Notes: generated from the letters alone by a model not told the origin. A stretch of 62,755 nt of DNA from UBA2357 sp041678045 (GCA_041678045.1 JBAYOV010000018.1:1-62755); one strand, 5' to 3'. Counted from the stretch's first letter, positions 8,940 through 17,804 are shown. Program-made: numbers and translations.

Positions 8940-9530
8940 TCAGGCCGTGATGGCTGGGGCGTTGTCTGTCCGTTCGCGGGCGAGCAATGCCTGCTTGCGG
9001 GCCACCCCCCAGCGATAGCCCGAAATGCCACCGTCGCTGCGCAGGACGCGATGGCAGGGGATCAGGATGGCCAGGGCGTTGGCAGCGCAGGCGCGGGCCA
9101 CGGCACGGGCTGAGCGGGGGGCGCCGATGCGCTGCGCCAGCGCGGTGTAGCTGATGGTTTGCCCTGCCGGGATGCGCTGCAGGGCGGACCAGACCCGTAA
9201 CTGGAACGGGGTGCCACAGGGGTCGAGCGGCAGACCGGACAGGGCGACCGGTTTGGCGGGATGCTCGATCAGTTGCTGCAGGGCCGGCAGCCAGTCGGCC
9301 AGCGCAGCCGGGTCCTCGTGCAGGGGGGCAGATGGGAAGCGCGTGCGCAGGGCATCCAGCATCGTGGCAGGGTCGTCCCCCAGGGTCACCGCACGCAGGC
9401 CACGCGGGCTGCAGGCCACCAGCACAGGGCCGAGGCTGCTGTGGCCGAAGGCATAGCGCAGCGCAGCGTCGGTCGCTGTGGGGGGGACTGTCGGGGCAAA
9501 CGGGGGGGCGTCGGGGGGCTGGGCGGACAT
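8940..9530 (-). CDS. ogt: Methylated-DNA-protein cysteine methyltransferase (Ogt/Ada C-domain type)
   Basis: 196 residues from the ATG at 9530, which has AGGAG 7 nt upstream. The C-terminal half has the alkyl acceptor motif IPCHRV and the DNA-binding segment GTPFQLRVWSALQRIPAGQT. The N-terminal half (RYAFGHSSLGPVLVACSPRGLRAV) is the ribonuclease-H-like domain as found in Ada. The protein transfers the O6-methyl group of guanine irreversibly to its own cysteine. No Ada-type zinc domain or AraC domain is present, so it is a stand-alone repair enzyme. Confidence 0.9.
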   Translation of the reverse strand: MSAQPPDAPPFAPTVPPTATDAALRYAFGHSSLGPVLVACSPRGLRAVTLGDDPATMLDALRTRFPSAPLHEDPAALADWLPALQQLIEHPAKPVALSGLPLDPCGTPFQLRVWSALQRIPAGQTISYTALAQRIGAPRSARAVARACAANALAILIPCHRVLRSDGGISGYRWGVARKQALLARERTDNAPAITA

Positions 9531-9549
9531 GGGGCGCTCCTGAGGTGAG

Positions 9550-10761
9550 TCACACAAATTGACCGGCGGCATGGGCCGATGCCCAGGCCCATTGGAAATT
9601 GTAGCCGCCCAGGTGGCCGGTGACGTCCATCACTTCGCCGATGAAGTACAGCCCCTTGCAGTGCTGGGCTTCCATGGTGCGCGATGACAGGGAACGGGTG
9701 TCGACCCCGCCCAGCGTGACCTCAGCCTTGGCGTGCCCCAGGGTGCCAGAGGGCTGGATGCGCCAGTCCGAGAGCGCAGCGGCAATCTGCGCCAGAGCCT
9801 TTGCGTGGAACTGGCATACCGGGCGATTCCAGTCGTGCAGGGTGCACCACGCCTGCGCGAAGCGGCGGGGCAGATGCTCGGCCAGCAGGTTCGGCAGCAG
9901 GGTGCGTGAGCTGGCCTGCGCCTGCAGCCAGGGCTCGGCATCCACGTCCGGGAGCAGGTTGATGCTGATCGGCTGGCGCGTACCCTCTTCGCCGGCCTGC
10001 GCCTGCCAGTAGCTGGACACCTGCAGGATGGCCGGACCGGACAGGCCGCGATGGGTGATCAGCATGGCTTCGCGGAAGTGTGCGCCATCGCAGGCAGCCA
10101 CCACGTCCAGCGAGGCCCCGGCCAGTGGCTTGAAACGCTCCAGGGTGTCGGGGGGCAGGGTGAGGGGCACCAGCGCCGGGCGGGGCGTCACCACCGGCAG
10201 GCCGAACTGCTCGGCCAGCCGGTAGCCGAACGGGGTGGCGCCGATCTTGGGAATGGCCAGCCCCCCGGTGGCCACCACCAGGCTGTCGCAGGCGAGCGCG
10301 CCGCGTGAGGTGAGCAGCCGGAAGCCTCCGGTGTCATCCCGCCGCAGCACCGAGTCGATGCGGGTGGACAGTGCCCAGTGCACTTGCCCGGTGGCACATT
10401 CGTCCTGCAGCAGCCTGATGATGTCCTGCGCGCTGTCGTTGCAGAACAGCTGCCCGTGCTCCCGCTCGTGGTAGTCGATGCCGTGGCGCTCGACCAGCGC
10501 AATGAAGTCGGCGGGGCCGAAGCGGGCCAGTGCCGAGCGCACGAAGTGCGGATTGCTGCACAGGTAGTTGTCCGGCCCGACCCGGCGATTGGTGAAATTG
10601 CAGCGCCCTCCGCCGGAAATGCGGATCTTCTCGCCCAACTTGTCGGCGTGGTCGAGCAGCAGCACGCGGCGGCCGCGTTGTCCGGCAGTGGCCGCGCACA
10701 GCATGCCGGCCGCGCCGGCGCCGATGATGATGACGTCAAAATGTTCAGGGGCAGGGGGCAT
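9550..10761 (-). CDS. HI0933/YhiN-family FAD-dependent oxidoreductase
   Basis: 403-residue flavoprotein. The Rossmann FAD motif IIIGAGAAGMLCA is at the N-terminus, followed by GEKIRISGGGRCNFTN, the diagnostic HI0933 signature, and GEVMDVTGHLGGYNFQWAWASA near the end. The function of the family is not settled. The ATG at 10761 has GGAG 8 nt upstream; a GTG at 10770 is the alternative. The ogt start lies only 20 bp after its stop, so the two are probably co-transcribed. Confidence 0.88.
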   Translation of the reverse strand: MPPAPEHFDVIIIGAGAAGMLCAATAGQRGRRVLLLDHADKLGEKIRISGGGRCNFTNRRVGPDNYLCSNPHFVRSALARFGPADFIALVERHGIDYHEREHGQLFCNDSAQDIIRLLQDECATGQVHWALSTRIDSVLRRDDTGGFRLLTSRGALACDSLVVATGGLAIPKIGATPFGYRLAEQFGLPVVTPRPALVPLTLPPDTLERFKPLAGASLDVVAACDGAHFREAMLITHRGLSGPAILQVSSYWQAQAGEEGTRQPISINLLPDVDAEPWLQAQASSRTLLPNLLAEHLPRRFAQAWCTLHDWNRPVCQFHAKALAQIAAALSDWRIQPSGTLGHAKAEVTLGGVDTRSLSSRTMEAQHCKGLYFIGEVMDVTGHLGGYNFQWAWASAHAAGQFV

Positions 10762-10836
10762 CACGCACACTCCAGGGGCAGGGCGGGCAGCATACGCAGC
10801 CCGTCTGCGGGCGGCAAGCCGGCCCGCACGGACCGT

Positions 10837-11388
10837 TCAGACCAGGCCCAGGGCACCGGCTGCAGCGCCCAGTGCGATCAGCCAGATCGGGGCGAGTCCG
10901 GTGCGCAACATCGCCAGCACGGTGAGCGCGATGAGCACCACGGCACCCAGGCCGTGCTGCAGGTCGCGCAGAAAGGGCTGCGCCAGAATCCAGCCGGTGG
11001 CCACGATCAACCCCACCGTGACCGGCGCGAAGCCGGCTGTGAAGGCGCGCACCGGCAGGCTGTCGCGGTGCCGGTTGCCCAGGCGACTGGCCGCCAGCGA
11101 GAGCAGGGTGGATGGCAGGAGGATGCCCACCAGTGCTGCGGCGGCGCCGATGGCGCCGGCCACCTGATAGCCGAGCAGGGGCACGAACAGCACGTTGGGG
11201 CCGGGGGCCGCCTGGGCCAGCGCGATGCTGGCGGTGAAGTCGGTGTCCGACAGCCAGCCGCGCTCCCCCACGAAGTAACGATGCATCTCGGGCGCGGTGG
11301 AGACGGCACCGCCGATGGAGAGCAGCGACAGCGCCAGAAAGCGTACGAACAGGTCGATCAGGTCGGCGCTCGACAGGGCGCTGCTCAT
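10837..11388 (-). CDS. Chromate transporter, second half-size subunit (CHR family)
   Basis: 183-residue membrane protein with the CHR-domain motifs FLALSLLSIGGAVSTAPEM and ALAQAAPGPN. Short CHR proteins work as pairs of oppositely oriented half-transporters and export chromate by proton-driven antiport; the real substrate may differ. The ATG at 11388 overlaps the stop of the first half as ATGA, so the two subunits should be made in equal amounts. Confidence 0.85.
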   Translation of the reverse strand: MSSALSSADLIDLFVRFLALSLLSIGGAVSTAPEMHRYFVGERGWLSDTDFTASIALAQAAPGPNVLFVPLLGYQVAGAIGAAAALVGILLPSTLLSLAASRLGNRHRDSLPVRAFTAGFAPVTVGLIVATGWILAQPFLRDLQHGLGAVVLIALTVLAMLRTGLAPIWLIALGAAAGALGLV

Positions 11389-11963
11389 GGCCTCACCTGC
11401 CGCACCAGGCACACACTGGCAATCAGGCAGCCCACGGCACCCAGCCCGAGCACCACCCAGGCCAGCGGCAGGTGCAGCACGACGATGGCAAACAGGGTCA
11501 GCGTGCCGAGGGTGGCACACACCCACAACCCCATCGGATTGCGGCGCAGCCCCCCGGCCATGCGCAGGGCCATGGCGAACATCAGCCCGGCGGCCACCGA
11601 ACCCATGCCGCGCAGCATGCCGGCCACCACCGGCTGTTCGGCGTAGCTGGCGTAGCCGGCAGCCAGCACCAGCACGATGACCAGCGGTGCTGCAATCATG
11701 CCGCCGATCGCCGCCAGCGCGCCGGGCAGGCCAAAGAAGCGGTCGCCCAGCATGAGTGACAGGTTCACCACGTTCGGACCGGGCAGCAACTGGGCCAGCG
11801 AATAGGCATCGAGAAACGCCTCCCGGCTCAGCCAGCGCTTGCGCTCCACCAGTTCGCGCTGCGCTACCGCCAGCACGCCGCCGAAACCCTGCAGGGCGAG
11901 GGCGGAAAAGGTGAGGAAGAGATCGAGAAGGGAGCGGGGTCGGGCGTGCGGGTCGGGCGTCAT
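11385..11963 (-). CDS. Chromate transporter, first half-size subunit (CHR family)
   Basis: 192-residue membrane protein with LFLTFSALALQGFGGVLAVAQ and SLAQLLPGPNVVNLSLMLG, the conserved glycine and PGPN motifs of ChrA N-domains. ATG at 11963; a TTG seven codons upstream is possible. Paired with the next gene by a 4-nt overlap. It is transcribed away from the FeeM-PilZ gene, and the palindrome at 12030 lies between the two. Confidence 0.85.
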   Translation of the reverse strand: MTPDPHARPRSLLDLFLTFSALALQGFGGVLAVAQRELVERKRWLSREAFLDAYSLAQLLPGPNVVNLSLMLGDRFFGLPGALAAIGGMIAAPLVIVLVLAAGYASYAEQPVVAGMLRGMGSVAAGLMFAMALRMAGGLRRNPMGLWVCATLGTLTLFAIVVLHLPLAWVVLGLGAVGCLIASVCLVRQVRP

Positions 11964-12029
11964 GATCGATGCGCGGGCGGGCAAGATAGCTGCACCGCAT
12001 GGAGGTTAGGCAGTATTATCGCCTCGGGA

Positions 12030-12045
12030 TACCAACCGGTTGGTA
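12030..12045. promoter_or_regulatory. 16-bp perfect palindrome, TetR-type operator
   Basis: TACCAACCGGTTGGTA is a perfect inverted repeat lying 35 bp before the FeeM-PilZ ATG and 67 bp before the chrA ATG. The symmetry, length and position suit a TetR-family repressor site. No TetR gene is in the window, so the regulator would be encoded elsewhere. Confidence 0.6.
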
Positions 12046-12079
12046 AGTCCAGCGGCAAGCCGGGAGTTTAACAGCCAAC

Positions 12080-13375
12080 ATGAAGAAACTGTTCCGTCGC
12101 CTGAGTGGCAGGGTGGTCAGTCGTCTGGCCGAGTGGCTGCCGGGGCACGTGCGTGCGAGGGCCTACGCGCGCATGCTGCGCTGCGACCAGGCGTTGCCGG
12201 ACAAGGTGGTGTTCAAGCTGGCGGAAACCCGGGAAGAGCTGGAAGCCTGTTTCCGGTTGCTGCACGATGCGTACGTGGAGGCCGGTTTCATGCTGCCCGA
12301 CCCTTCCGGCATGCGTGTCACGGTCTATCACGCCTTGCCCACCACCTCCACGCTGCTCTGCCGTCATGGGGACAGGGTGGTGGGCACCCTGTCCCTGATC
12401 CGCGAGAGCGCACTGGGCTTTCCCATGCAGCGGGTGTTCGATATCTCGGCCATCCGGGGGGCGGGCGGACAGGTGGCCGAGGTGTCGGCGCTGGCGATAG
12501 ACCGGCGCTTCCGGGCGGCAAGTGGCCGGATCCTGTTGCCGCTGATGAAGTTCATGTACGAGTATGCGACCCGTCAGTTTGACACCCGTCATCTGGTGAT
12601 TGCAGTCAATCCACGGCATGTGGGGTTTTATGAGTCGGTGCTGTGCTTCCAGCGCCTGTCCCGGCACAAGGTGGCGCATTACGACTTCGTGAATGGCGCG
12701 CCGGCCGTGGGGGCACACCTCGATCTGGCGCAGGCCCCGTCCCGTTTCAGGCGCCGTTACGCGCACCTGCCGGTCGAGCGCAACCTGCACCACTACTTCA
12801 TCGAGCAGCATGTGCCGAACATCCAGCGCCCGGTACGGCGTTTTCACACTACCGCCGACCCGGTGATGACCCCTGAACTGATCGAATATTTCTTCGTCCA
12901 GCGAACCGACGTGTTTGCGCGTCTGAAGCCGCGTGAGTTGATGCTGCTGCATGCCATCTACGACCTGCCTGCGTACAAGCGCGTGTTGCCTCCGGTGCCC
13001 GAGGATGCCTCGCGCGCGCAGATGCGGCGCCGTTCGCACCGGCGCTTTCCGGTGTCGTGCCCCGGTGAGTTCGTGACGCATCAGGCCGGTTTGCGACGAC
13101 GTTTCGTGCTGCGGGTGGTCGAGTGTTCGCTGGCCGGCTTCAGGGTACGGGCCGACCGGCCGCTGCCCCCGGGGGCGTGCGGCCGGGTGTCGGTGGAGTT
13201 GGGGGCTGCGGAGCGTGCCGTTTTGCAGGTCACCGTGCTGCGCCAGAGTGCTCGCGACCCCATGCTGGCACTGTTGCGGATCGAGAAGGCCGATGCCCTG
13301 TGGGCAAAATTCGTGGCCGCCCTCGGCAAGGCGCAGACCGGCAACGAGCTGAGCGAGGCGACCCGCTTCATGTGA
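12080..13375 (+). CDS. FeeM-like N-acyl amino acid synthase fused to a C-terminal PilZ domain
   Basis: 431 residues. The N-terminal ~240 resemble the FeeM/GNAT-like fold: VVFKLAETREELEACFRLLHDAYVEAG, PTTSTLLCRHGDRVVGTLSLIRES and VAEVSALAIDRRFR. Such enzymes transfer an acyl chain from acyl-ACP to an amino acid. From about 315 a PilZ c-di-GMP receptor domain follows: RRRSHRRFPV holds the arginine motif at about 316-325, and ECSLAG at about 347-352 stands where (D/N)xSxxG is expected, with Glu replacing Asp/Asn. Its binding strength is therefore uncertain. Encoded alone behind the palindrome at 12030 and convergent with a chemoreceptor gene. Confidence 0.75.
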   Translation: MKKLFRRLSGRVVSRLAEWLPGHVRARAYARMLRCDQALPDKVVFKLAETREELEACFRLLHDAYVEAGFMLPDPSGMRVTVYHALPTTSTLLCRHGDRVVGTLSLIRESALGFPMQRVFDISAIRGAGGQVAEVSALAIDRRFRAASGRILLPLMKFMYEYATRQFDTRHLVIAVNPRHVGFYESVLCFQRLSRHKVAHYDFVNGAPAVGAHLDLAQAPSRFRRRYAHLPVERNLHHYFIEQHVPNIQRPVRRFHTTADPVMTPELIEYFFVQRTDVFARLKPRELMLLHAIYDLPAYKRVLPPVPEDASRAQMRRRSHRRFPVSCPGEFVTHQAGLRRRFVLRVVECSLAGFRVRADRPLPPGACGRVSVELGAAERAVLQVTVLRQSARDPMLALLRIEKADALWAKFVAALGKAQTGNELSEATRFM

Positions 13376-13394
13376 GCCGGGCCGCCCAGGAGGC

Positions 13395-15023
13395 TCAGGT
13401 TTCGAAACGGCGAATGCTTTTCAGCAGGTCGTCGGCCACGCTGTCCAGTGCTTCGGCCGAGCTGACCGATTGTGCGGTTGCGCCGCTGGTCTGCTCGGTA
13501 TGGGCCGCGATTTCCTCCACCCGGCGCGCCACCTCGCTGGAGGCGGTGGACTGTTCGCGCAGCGCCAGATCGAGTTCGGCCACGATGTCGGCCACGCTGT
13601 GCGCGATCTGTTGCAGCCGGTGCATGGTCTGGCCGGTGTGTTCGGCCAGTTCGCGGCTCTCCGCCACCGAGCGCACCCCTTTGTCGATGCCGCTGACGGC
13701 TGCATCGGTGGAGTGCTTCACCGCTTCCACCATGCGCGCGATCTCGTGGGTGGACTGGGCGGTGCGTTCCGAGAGCTTGCGCACTTCGTCGGCCACCACC
13801 GCAAAGCCCCGGCCGGCTTCGCCCGCACGCGCGGCCTCGATGGCAGCATTCAGGGCCAGCAGGTTGGTCTGTTCGGCAATCTCGCGGATCACCGAGACAA
13901 TGCGGGCGATTTGTTCCGATTGTTTTTCCAGCCCGGCAATCTGCCCCGCCGCATCGCTGACCGCCTGGCTCATCTGACCCATGCCGTGTACCAGCCGGTC
14001 GACCGTGGTCTTGCCATCGCTGGCTTCCTTGTCGGAGTCGCCGGCCAGGCGGGCTGCATCGCCGGTGCGTTCGGCCACATGACCGATGGACACGGTCAGT
14101 TCCTCGATGCTGGCCGCAATGGCCGCCGCCGCGCTGCTCTGCACATTCGCGCTGTCATTCACCTGCTGGGCGCTCTCGCGTAGCTGGCGGGCCGATTCGG
14201 CCACCTGGTTGGCGCCCTGATGGGTGTGCGACATGGTGTGCTTGAGCGCATCCTGCATTTCGCCCAGTGCCCGTACCACCTCGCCCACTTCGTCGCGTGA
14301 GGCGGGGGGCAGGCGGGTGTTGAGCTTGCCGGCCGCGATTTGCTTGACGGCGACAATGGCGGCCTGCAACTGGTGCACGATGCGTGAGGACATCATCAGC
14401 GTGAGCGCGATTGCCAGCACGCCGCCCACCGCCGCCGCCAGCACGCCGCCGGTGAAGGCCTGGCGCACATCGCCGGCCGCACGTGCGGCAACCGCTTCGC
14501 CCTGCGCGCGGGTGTAGTCGGCGAGCGCATTGAGTTCGTCGCGCAGCGCATTCGCACGCTCCACCCAGACGGTGCGGCGCAGTTGCTGCGCGCGATGCTC
14601 GTCCCCCTGACGCATCGCCTCGCGTGCCTGATTCACGGCGTCGGCATACCCCCGGGCCTCGCGTGCCACTTTGTCCAGCATCGCAGCCTCGGCAGGGTCG
14701 CCGATTGCGCGGCGGTACTGGTCCAGTGCTTCCATCAACTGGCGATCCAGAGCGTCCAGCGAACTGCCCAGTTTGGCTCGCGCCCCGGCGTCTTCCGGCA
14801 TCAGAAACTCCAGACTGCGCACCCGGTAACGCAGCCTGAGCTGGCTGATGCGGGCGTTGTGCTCCAGGCTGCTCATCACGCTGCCAGTGAGGTGTTCGAC
14901 TTCCTGGTTGGCCTTGTTGATCGAGTACAGGATGAAGAAGATCGAGGCCACCAGAACAAAACCGGTCAGACCGGACAGCAGGAACAGCTTTGCGCGAAGG
15001 GAAAGATTGTCGAGAAACTGCAT
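13395..15023 (-). CDS. Methyl-accepting chemotaxis protein
   Basis: 543 residues from the ATG at 15023 (MQFLDNLSLRAKLF), which has GGAG upstream; longer frames to the left lack conservation. A transmembrane helix at about 10-32, a helical periplasmic sensor (four-helix-bundle type), a second transmembrane helix at about 185-207, then HAMP and a long coiled-coil signalling domain. The signalling tip IREIAEQTNLLALNAAIEAARAG at about 378-400 is intact. No C-terminal CheR-docking pentapeptide. The ligand cannot be told. A sigma-28 promoter sits 70 bp upstream. Confidence 0.9.
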   Translation of the reverse strand: MQFLDNLSLRAKLFLLSGLTGFVLVASIFFILYSINKANQEVEHLTGSVMSSLEHNARISQLRLRYRVRSLEFLMPEDAGARAKLGSSLDALDRQLMEALDQYRRAIGDPAEAAMLDKVAREARGYADAVNQAREAMRQGDEHRAQQLRRTVWVERANALRDELNALADYTRAQGEAVAARAAGDVRQAFTGGVLAAAVGGVLAIALTLMMSSRIVHQLQAAIVAVKQIAAGKLNTRLPPASRDEVGEVVRALGEMQDALKHTMSHTHQGANQVAESARQLRESAQQVNDSANVQSSAAAAIAASIEELTVSIGHVAERTGDAARLAGDSDKEASDGKTTVDRLVHGMGQMSQAVSDAAGQIAGLEKQSEQIARIVSVIREIAEQTNLLALNAAIEAARAGEAGRGFAVVADEVRKLSERTAQSTHEIARMVEAVKHSTDAAVSGIDKGVRSVAESRELAEHTGQTMHRLQQIAHSVADIVAELDLALREQSTASSEVARRVEEIAAHTEQTSGATAQSVSSAEALDSVADDLLKSIRRFET

Positions 15024-15091
15024 GATGGTCTCCGGTAGTCGCGTTCTTGTGTTGTTTGTGAGTGATGTCCGCCGTGGACGCAGCTCTGGAG

Positions 15092-15118
15092 CTAACGGCG
15101 AGCGACGACGGAACTTTA
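15092..15118 (-). promoter_or_regulatory. Sigma-28 (FliA) promoter for the chemoreceptor gene
   Basis: On the minus strand TAAAGTTC, an 11-nt spacer, then GCCGTTAG. The consensus is TAAAGTTT-N11-GCCGATAA, so 7 of 8 and 6 of 8 positions match with exact spacing. The predicted start leaves a leader of about 60 nt before the ATG at 15023. It places the receptor in the late flagellar regulon. Confidence 0.75.
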
Positions 15119-15246
15119 ACCTTTCCTCATGAAGGTGGGCAGTTCTCCGGCATGAACCGGGGGCGTTTCGCATGTCCGCGTGCGCCCTCCCGGTGTAAGC
15201 TGGCGGTGTGAGCGGTGGCATGGGGACGCCCCGGGGAGCGCAGGTC

Positions 15247-16878
15247 ATGAACACGAACAGCAGCACGGACAGTAATTCGAAAGGGGATGAAGGGCTCGGG
15301 GATGAAGGGCGCGCGGCTGGCGCGGGGCCGGCGGTGGCGGACAATGGGCTGTTGCTCAAGCGGGTGGCGATCGATACCTATCGGGAGAATGTGGCCTACC
15401 TGCATCGCGACTGTCCGGTGTATCGGGCCGAGGGCTTTCAGGCGCTGTCCAAGGTGGAGGTGCGGGCCAATGGGCGGCGCATTCTGGCGACACTGAATGT
15501 GGTCGATGACGAGTCCATCGTCGGCTGTCGTGAGCTGGGGGTGTCCGAGGATGCTTTTGCTCAGCTGGCGGTGCACGATGGTCATCCGGCCGAAGTGTCG
15601 CAGGCCGAGCCGCCCGGTTCGATTTCCGCCCTGCACCGCAAGATTGCCGGGGAGCGTCTGGGGCGGGAAGATTTTCGCGCCATCGTGCGCGACATTGCCG
15701 AGCATCGCTATTCCAAGATCGAGCTGACGGCGTTCGTGGTGGCTTCCAATCAGGGGGAACTGGACCGCGAGGAGGTGTATTTCCTCACCAGCGCGATGGT
15801 CGACAGCGGCCGGCGGCTGGACTGGCACGAGCAGGTGGTGGTCGACAAGCACTGCATCGGGGGCATTCCGGGCAACCGCACCTCCATGCTGGTGGTGCCG
15901 ATTGCGGCGGCGCATGGCATGCTGTGCCCGAAGACCTCGTCACGGGCCATTACCTCGCCGGCCGGTACCGCCGACACCATGGAGGTGCTGGCCACGGTCG
16001 AGCTGCCGTTTGCAAAGCTCGCGGGGATCGTGCGCGAACATCGCGGCTGCCTGGCATGGGGGGGCACGGCCGACCTGTCGCCGGCCGACGATGTGCTCAT
16101 TTCAGTGGAGCGACCGCTGTCCATCGATTCGCCCGGGCAGATGGTGGCGTCCATCCTGTCCAAGAAGATTGCCGCCGGCTCCACCCATCTGGTGCTCGAC
16201 ATTCCGGTGGGGCCGACGGCCAAGGTGCGTTCCATGCCCGAGGCGCAGCGCCTGCGAAAGCTCTTCGAGTATGTGGCCGGGGCGCTCAACCTGGGGCTGG
16301 ATGTGGTGATCACCGACGGTCGCCAGCCCATCGGCAACGGCATCGGCCCGGTGCTGGAGGCTCGCGATGTGATGCGCGTGCTCGAGAACGATCCGCGCGC
16401 GCCCAACGACTTGCGGCAGAAAGCCCTGCGCCTGGCGGGCCGTCTGCTGGAGTTCGATCCGGATGTGCGGGGTGGCGATGGATTTGCGATTGCTCGCGAC
16501 ATTCTCGACTCCGGGCGGGCGCTGGCACGCATGCGCGCCATTATCCGGGCCCAGGGCGAAAAACCCTTCGATCACAACAGCCCGGCACTGGGGCGGCTCA
16601 GCTTCGAGGTGTGCGCCGAGCGCGATGGCGTGGTCACCGCGATAGACAACCTGCAGATTGCCCGCATCGCGCGGGTGGCCGGGGCGCCCAAGGTGGCCGG
16701 GGCCGGGGTCGATCTGTTTCGCAAGATGGGTGAGGCGGTGTGCGAGGGCGAGCCCCTGTTCAGGGTGCATGCCGAGTATCCGGCCGATCTGGAGTTTGCG
16801 CGGCAGGCTTGTGCCCGTGCCAGCGGCTACCGTATCGGGACAGCGGAAGAGTTGTCCCATGTGTTTGTGGAGTTCTGA
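15247..16878 (+). CDS. AMP phosphorylase / thymidine phosphorylase family protein
   Basis: 543 residues. The phosphorylase fold shows DKHCIGGIPGNRTSMLVVPI, KTSSRAITSPAGTADTMEVLA and GGTADLSPADD. The length, the extra N-terminal domain and these motifs fit the AMP-phosphorylase branch (about 500 residues) rather than short DeoA. That branch splits AMP with phosphate to adenine and ribose 1,5-bisphosphate. The ATG at 15247 was preferred over a GTG at 15208 because GGGGAGCG lies upstream. The stop overlaps the next gene as TGATG, so it is tightly coupled to the PRPP-synthetase homologue. Confidence 0.82.
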   Translation: MNTNSSTDSNSKGDEGLGDEGRAAGAGPAVADNGLLLKRVAIDTYRENVAYLHRDCPVYRAEGFQALSKVEVRANGRRILATLNVVDDESIVGCRELGVSEDAFAQLAVHDGHPAEVSQAEPPGSISALHRKIAGERLGREDFRAIVRDIAEHRYSKIELTAFVVASNQGELDREEVYFLTSAMVDSGRRLDWHEQVVVDKHCIGGIPGNRTSMLVVPIAAAHGMLCPKTSSRAITSPAGTADTMEVLATVELPFAKLAGIVREHRGCLAWGGTADLSPADDVLISVERPLSIDSPGQMVASILSKKIAAGSTHLVLDIPVGPTAKVRSMPEAQRLRKLFEYVAGALNLGLDVVITDGRQPIGNGIGPVLEARDVMRVLENDPRAPNDLRQKALRLAGRLLEFDPDVRGGDGFAIARDILDSGRALARMRAIIRAQGEKPFDHNSPALGRLSFEVCAERDGVVTAIDNLQIARIARVAGAPKVAGAGVDLFRKMGEAVCEGEPLFRVHAEYPADLEFARQACARASGYRIGTAEELSHVFVEF

Positions 16879-17804
16879 TGCCGATTCATGGATTGCCTGA
16901 CGATACGGTGCTGCTGCATTTCGAGGACGAGGCGGCAGCGGCGCAGCGCCTGAGCGAGGCGGTGCACCAGGCGGGTGGCCGGGTGTGGCCGGCCTGCATC
17001 GAGCGCCACCGCTTTCCCGACGGAGAACTCAGGCTGCGCCTGCCGCCAGCCCTGCCCGGACGGGTGCTGCTGCTGCGTTCACTGGACGACCCGAACGAGA
17101 AGCTGCTTGAGCTGCTGATTGCCGCCGAAACCGCGCGCACTCTGGGGGCGCAGCGTCTGACCCTGCTTGCCCCCTACCTGGCGTACATGCGCCAGGACAT
17201 TGCGTTCAATCCGGGCGAGGCGGTCAGTCAGCGCATTGTCGGCGCGTTTCTCGGGCGCCTGTTCGATGATCTGATCACTTTCGACCCCCATCTGCACCGG
17301 GTGCCGTCTCTGTCGGCCATCATGCCGCACACGCGCTGCACGGTGCTCAGCGGTGCCCCCCTGCTGGCCGATCTGATCGCACGCCGTCGTGGCAAGGCGC
17401 TCCTGATCGGGCCGGATGCGGAGTCGGCGCAATGGGTGGCCGCCGCCGCTGCCAGCCAGGGGATGGAGCATGCCGTGTGCGAGAAGGTGCGCCATGGTGA
17501 CCGGGCGGTGAGCATTTCCCTGCCTGACTGCGCGTTTGCCGGGCGTCCGGTGGTGTTGCTCGACGACATGGCCAGCACCGGCCACACCGCCGCCCGTGCC
17601 GCACAACTGTTGCTCGCCGCAGGGGCTGCGTCGGTCGATCTGGCGGTCACCCATGCGCTGTTTGTGGGCGATGCCTGCGCCCAACTGCAGGCCGCGGGCA
17701 TTGGCGAGGTGTGGAGCACCGACTGCATCCATCATGCAAGCAATGCCGTGCCGGTGGCGCCAGCACTGGCACAGGCGCTGCTTGAGGGGGGCGTGGCGGT
17801 TTGA
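16878..17804 (+). CDS. Ribose-phosphate pyrophosphokinase homologue
   Basis: 308 residues with the PRPP-synthetase layout: RHRFPDGELRLRL (ATP-side), YLAYMRQDIAFNPGEAVSQ (flexible loop), DPHLHR and the PRPP loop VVLLDDMASTGHT. It is diverged from housekeeping Prs. Its strict coupling to AMP phosphorylase implies a shared pathway of ribose-phosphate recovery from nucleotides. Whether the product is PRPP from ribose 5-phosphate or something made from ribose 1,5-bisphosphate cannot be told from sequence. Confidence 0.8.
   Translation: MPIHGLPDDTVLLHFEDEAAAAQRLSEAVHQAGGRVWPACIERHRFPDGELRLRLPPALPGRVLLLRSLDDPNEKLLELLIAAETARTLGAQRLTLLAPYLAYMRQDIAFNPGEAVSQRIVGAFLGRLFDDLITFDPHLHRVPSLSAIMPHTRCTVLSGAPLLADLIARRRGKALLIGPDAESAQWVAAAAASQGMEHAVCEKVRHGDRAVSISLPDCAFAGRPVVLLDDMASTGHTAARAAQLLLAAGAASVDLAVTHALFVGDACAQLQAAGIGEVWSTDCIHHASNAVPVAPALAQALLEGGVAV

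Noticed and set aside
10837..11963. Split chrA as a broken full-length transporter
   Set aside because: The two halves overlap as ATGA, each has its own start and complete CHR motif set; paired half-size ChrA proteins are a known natural form.
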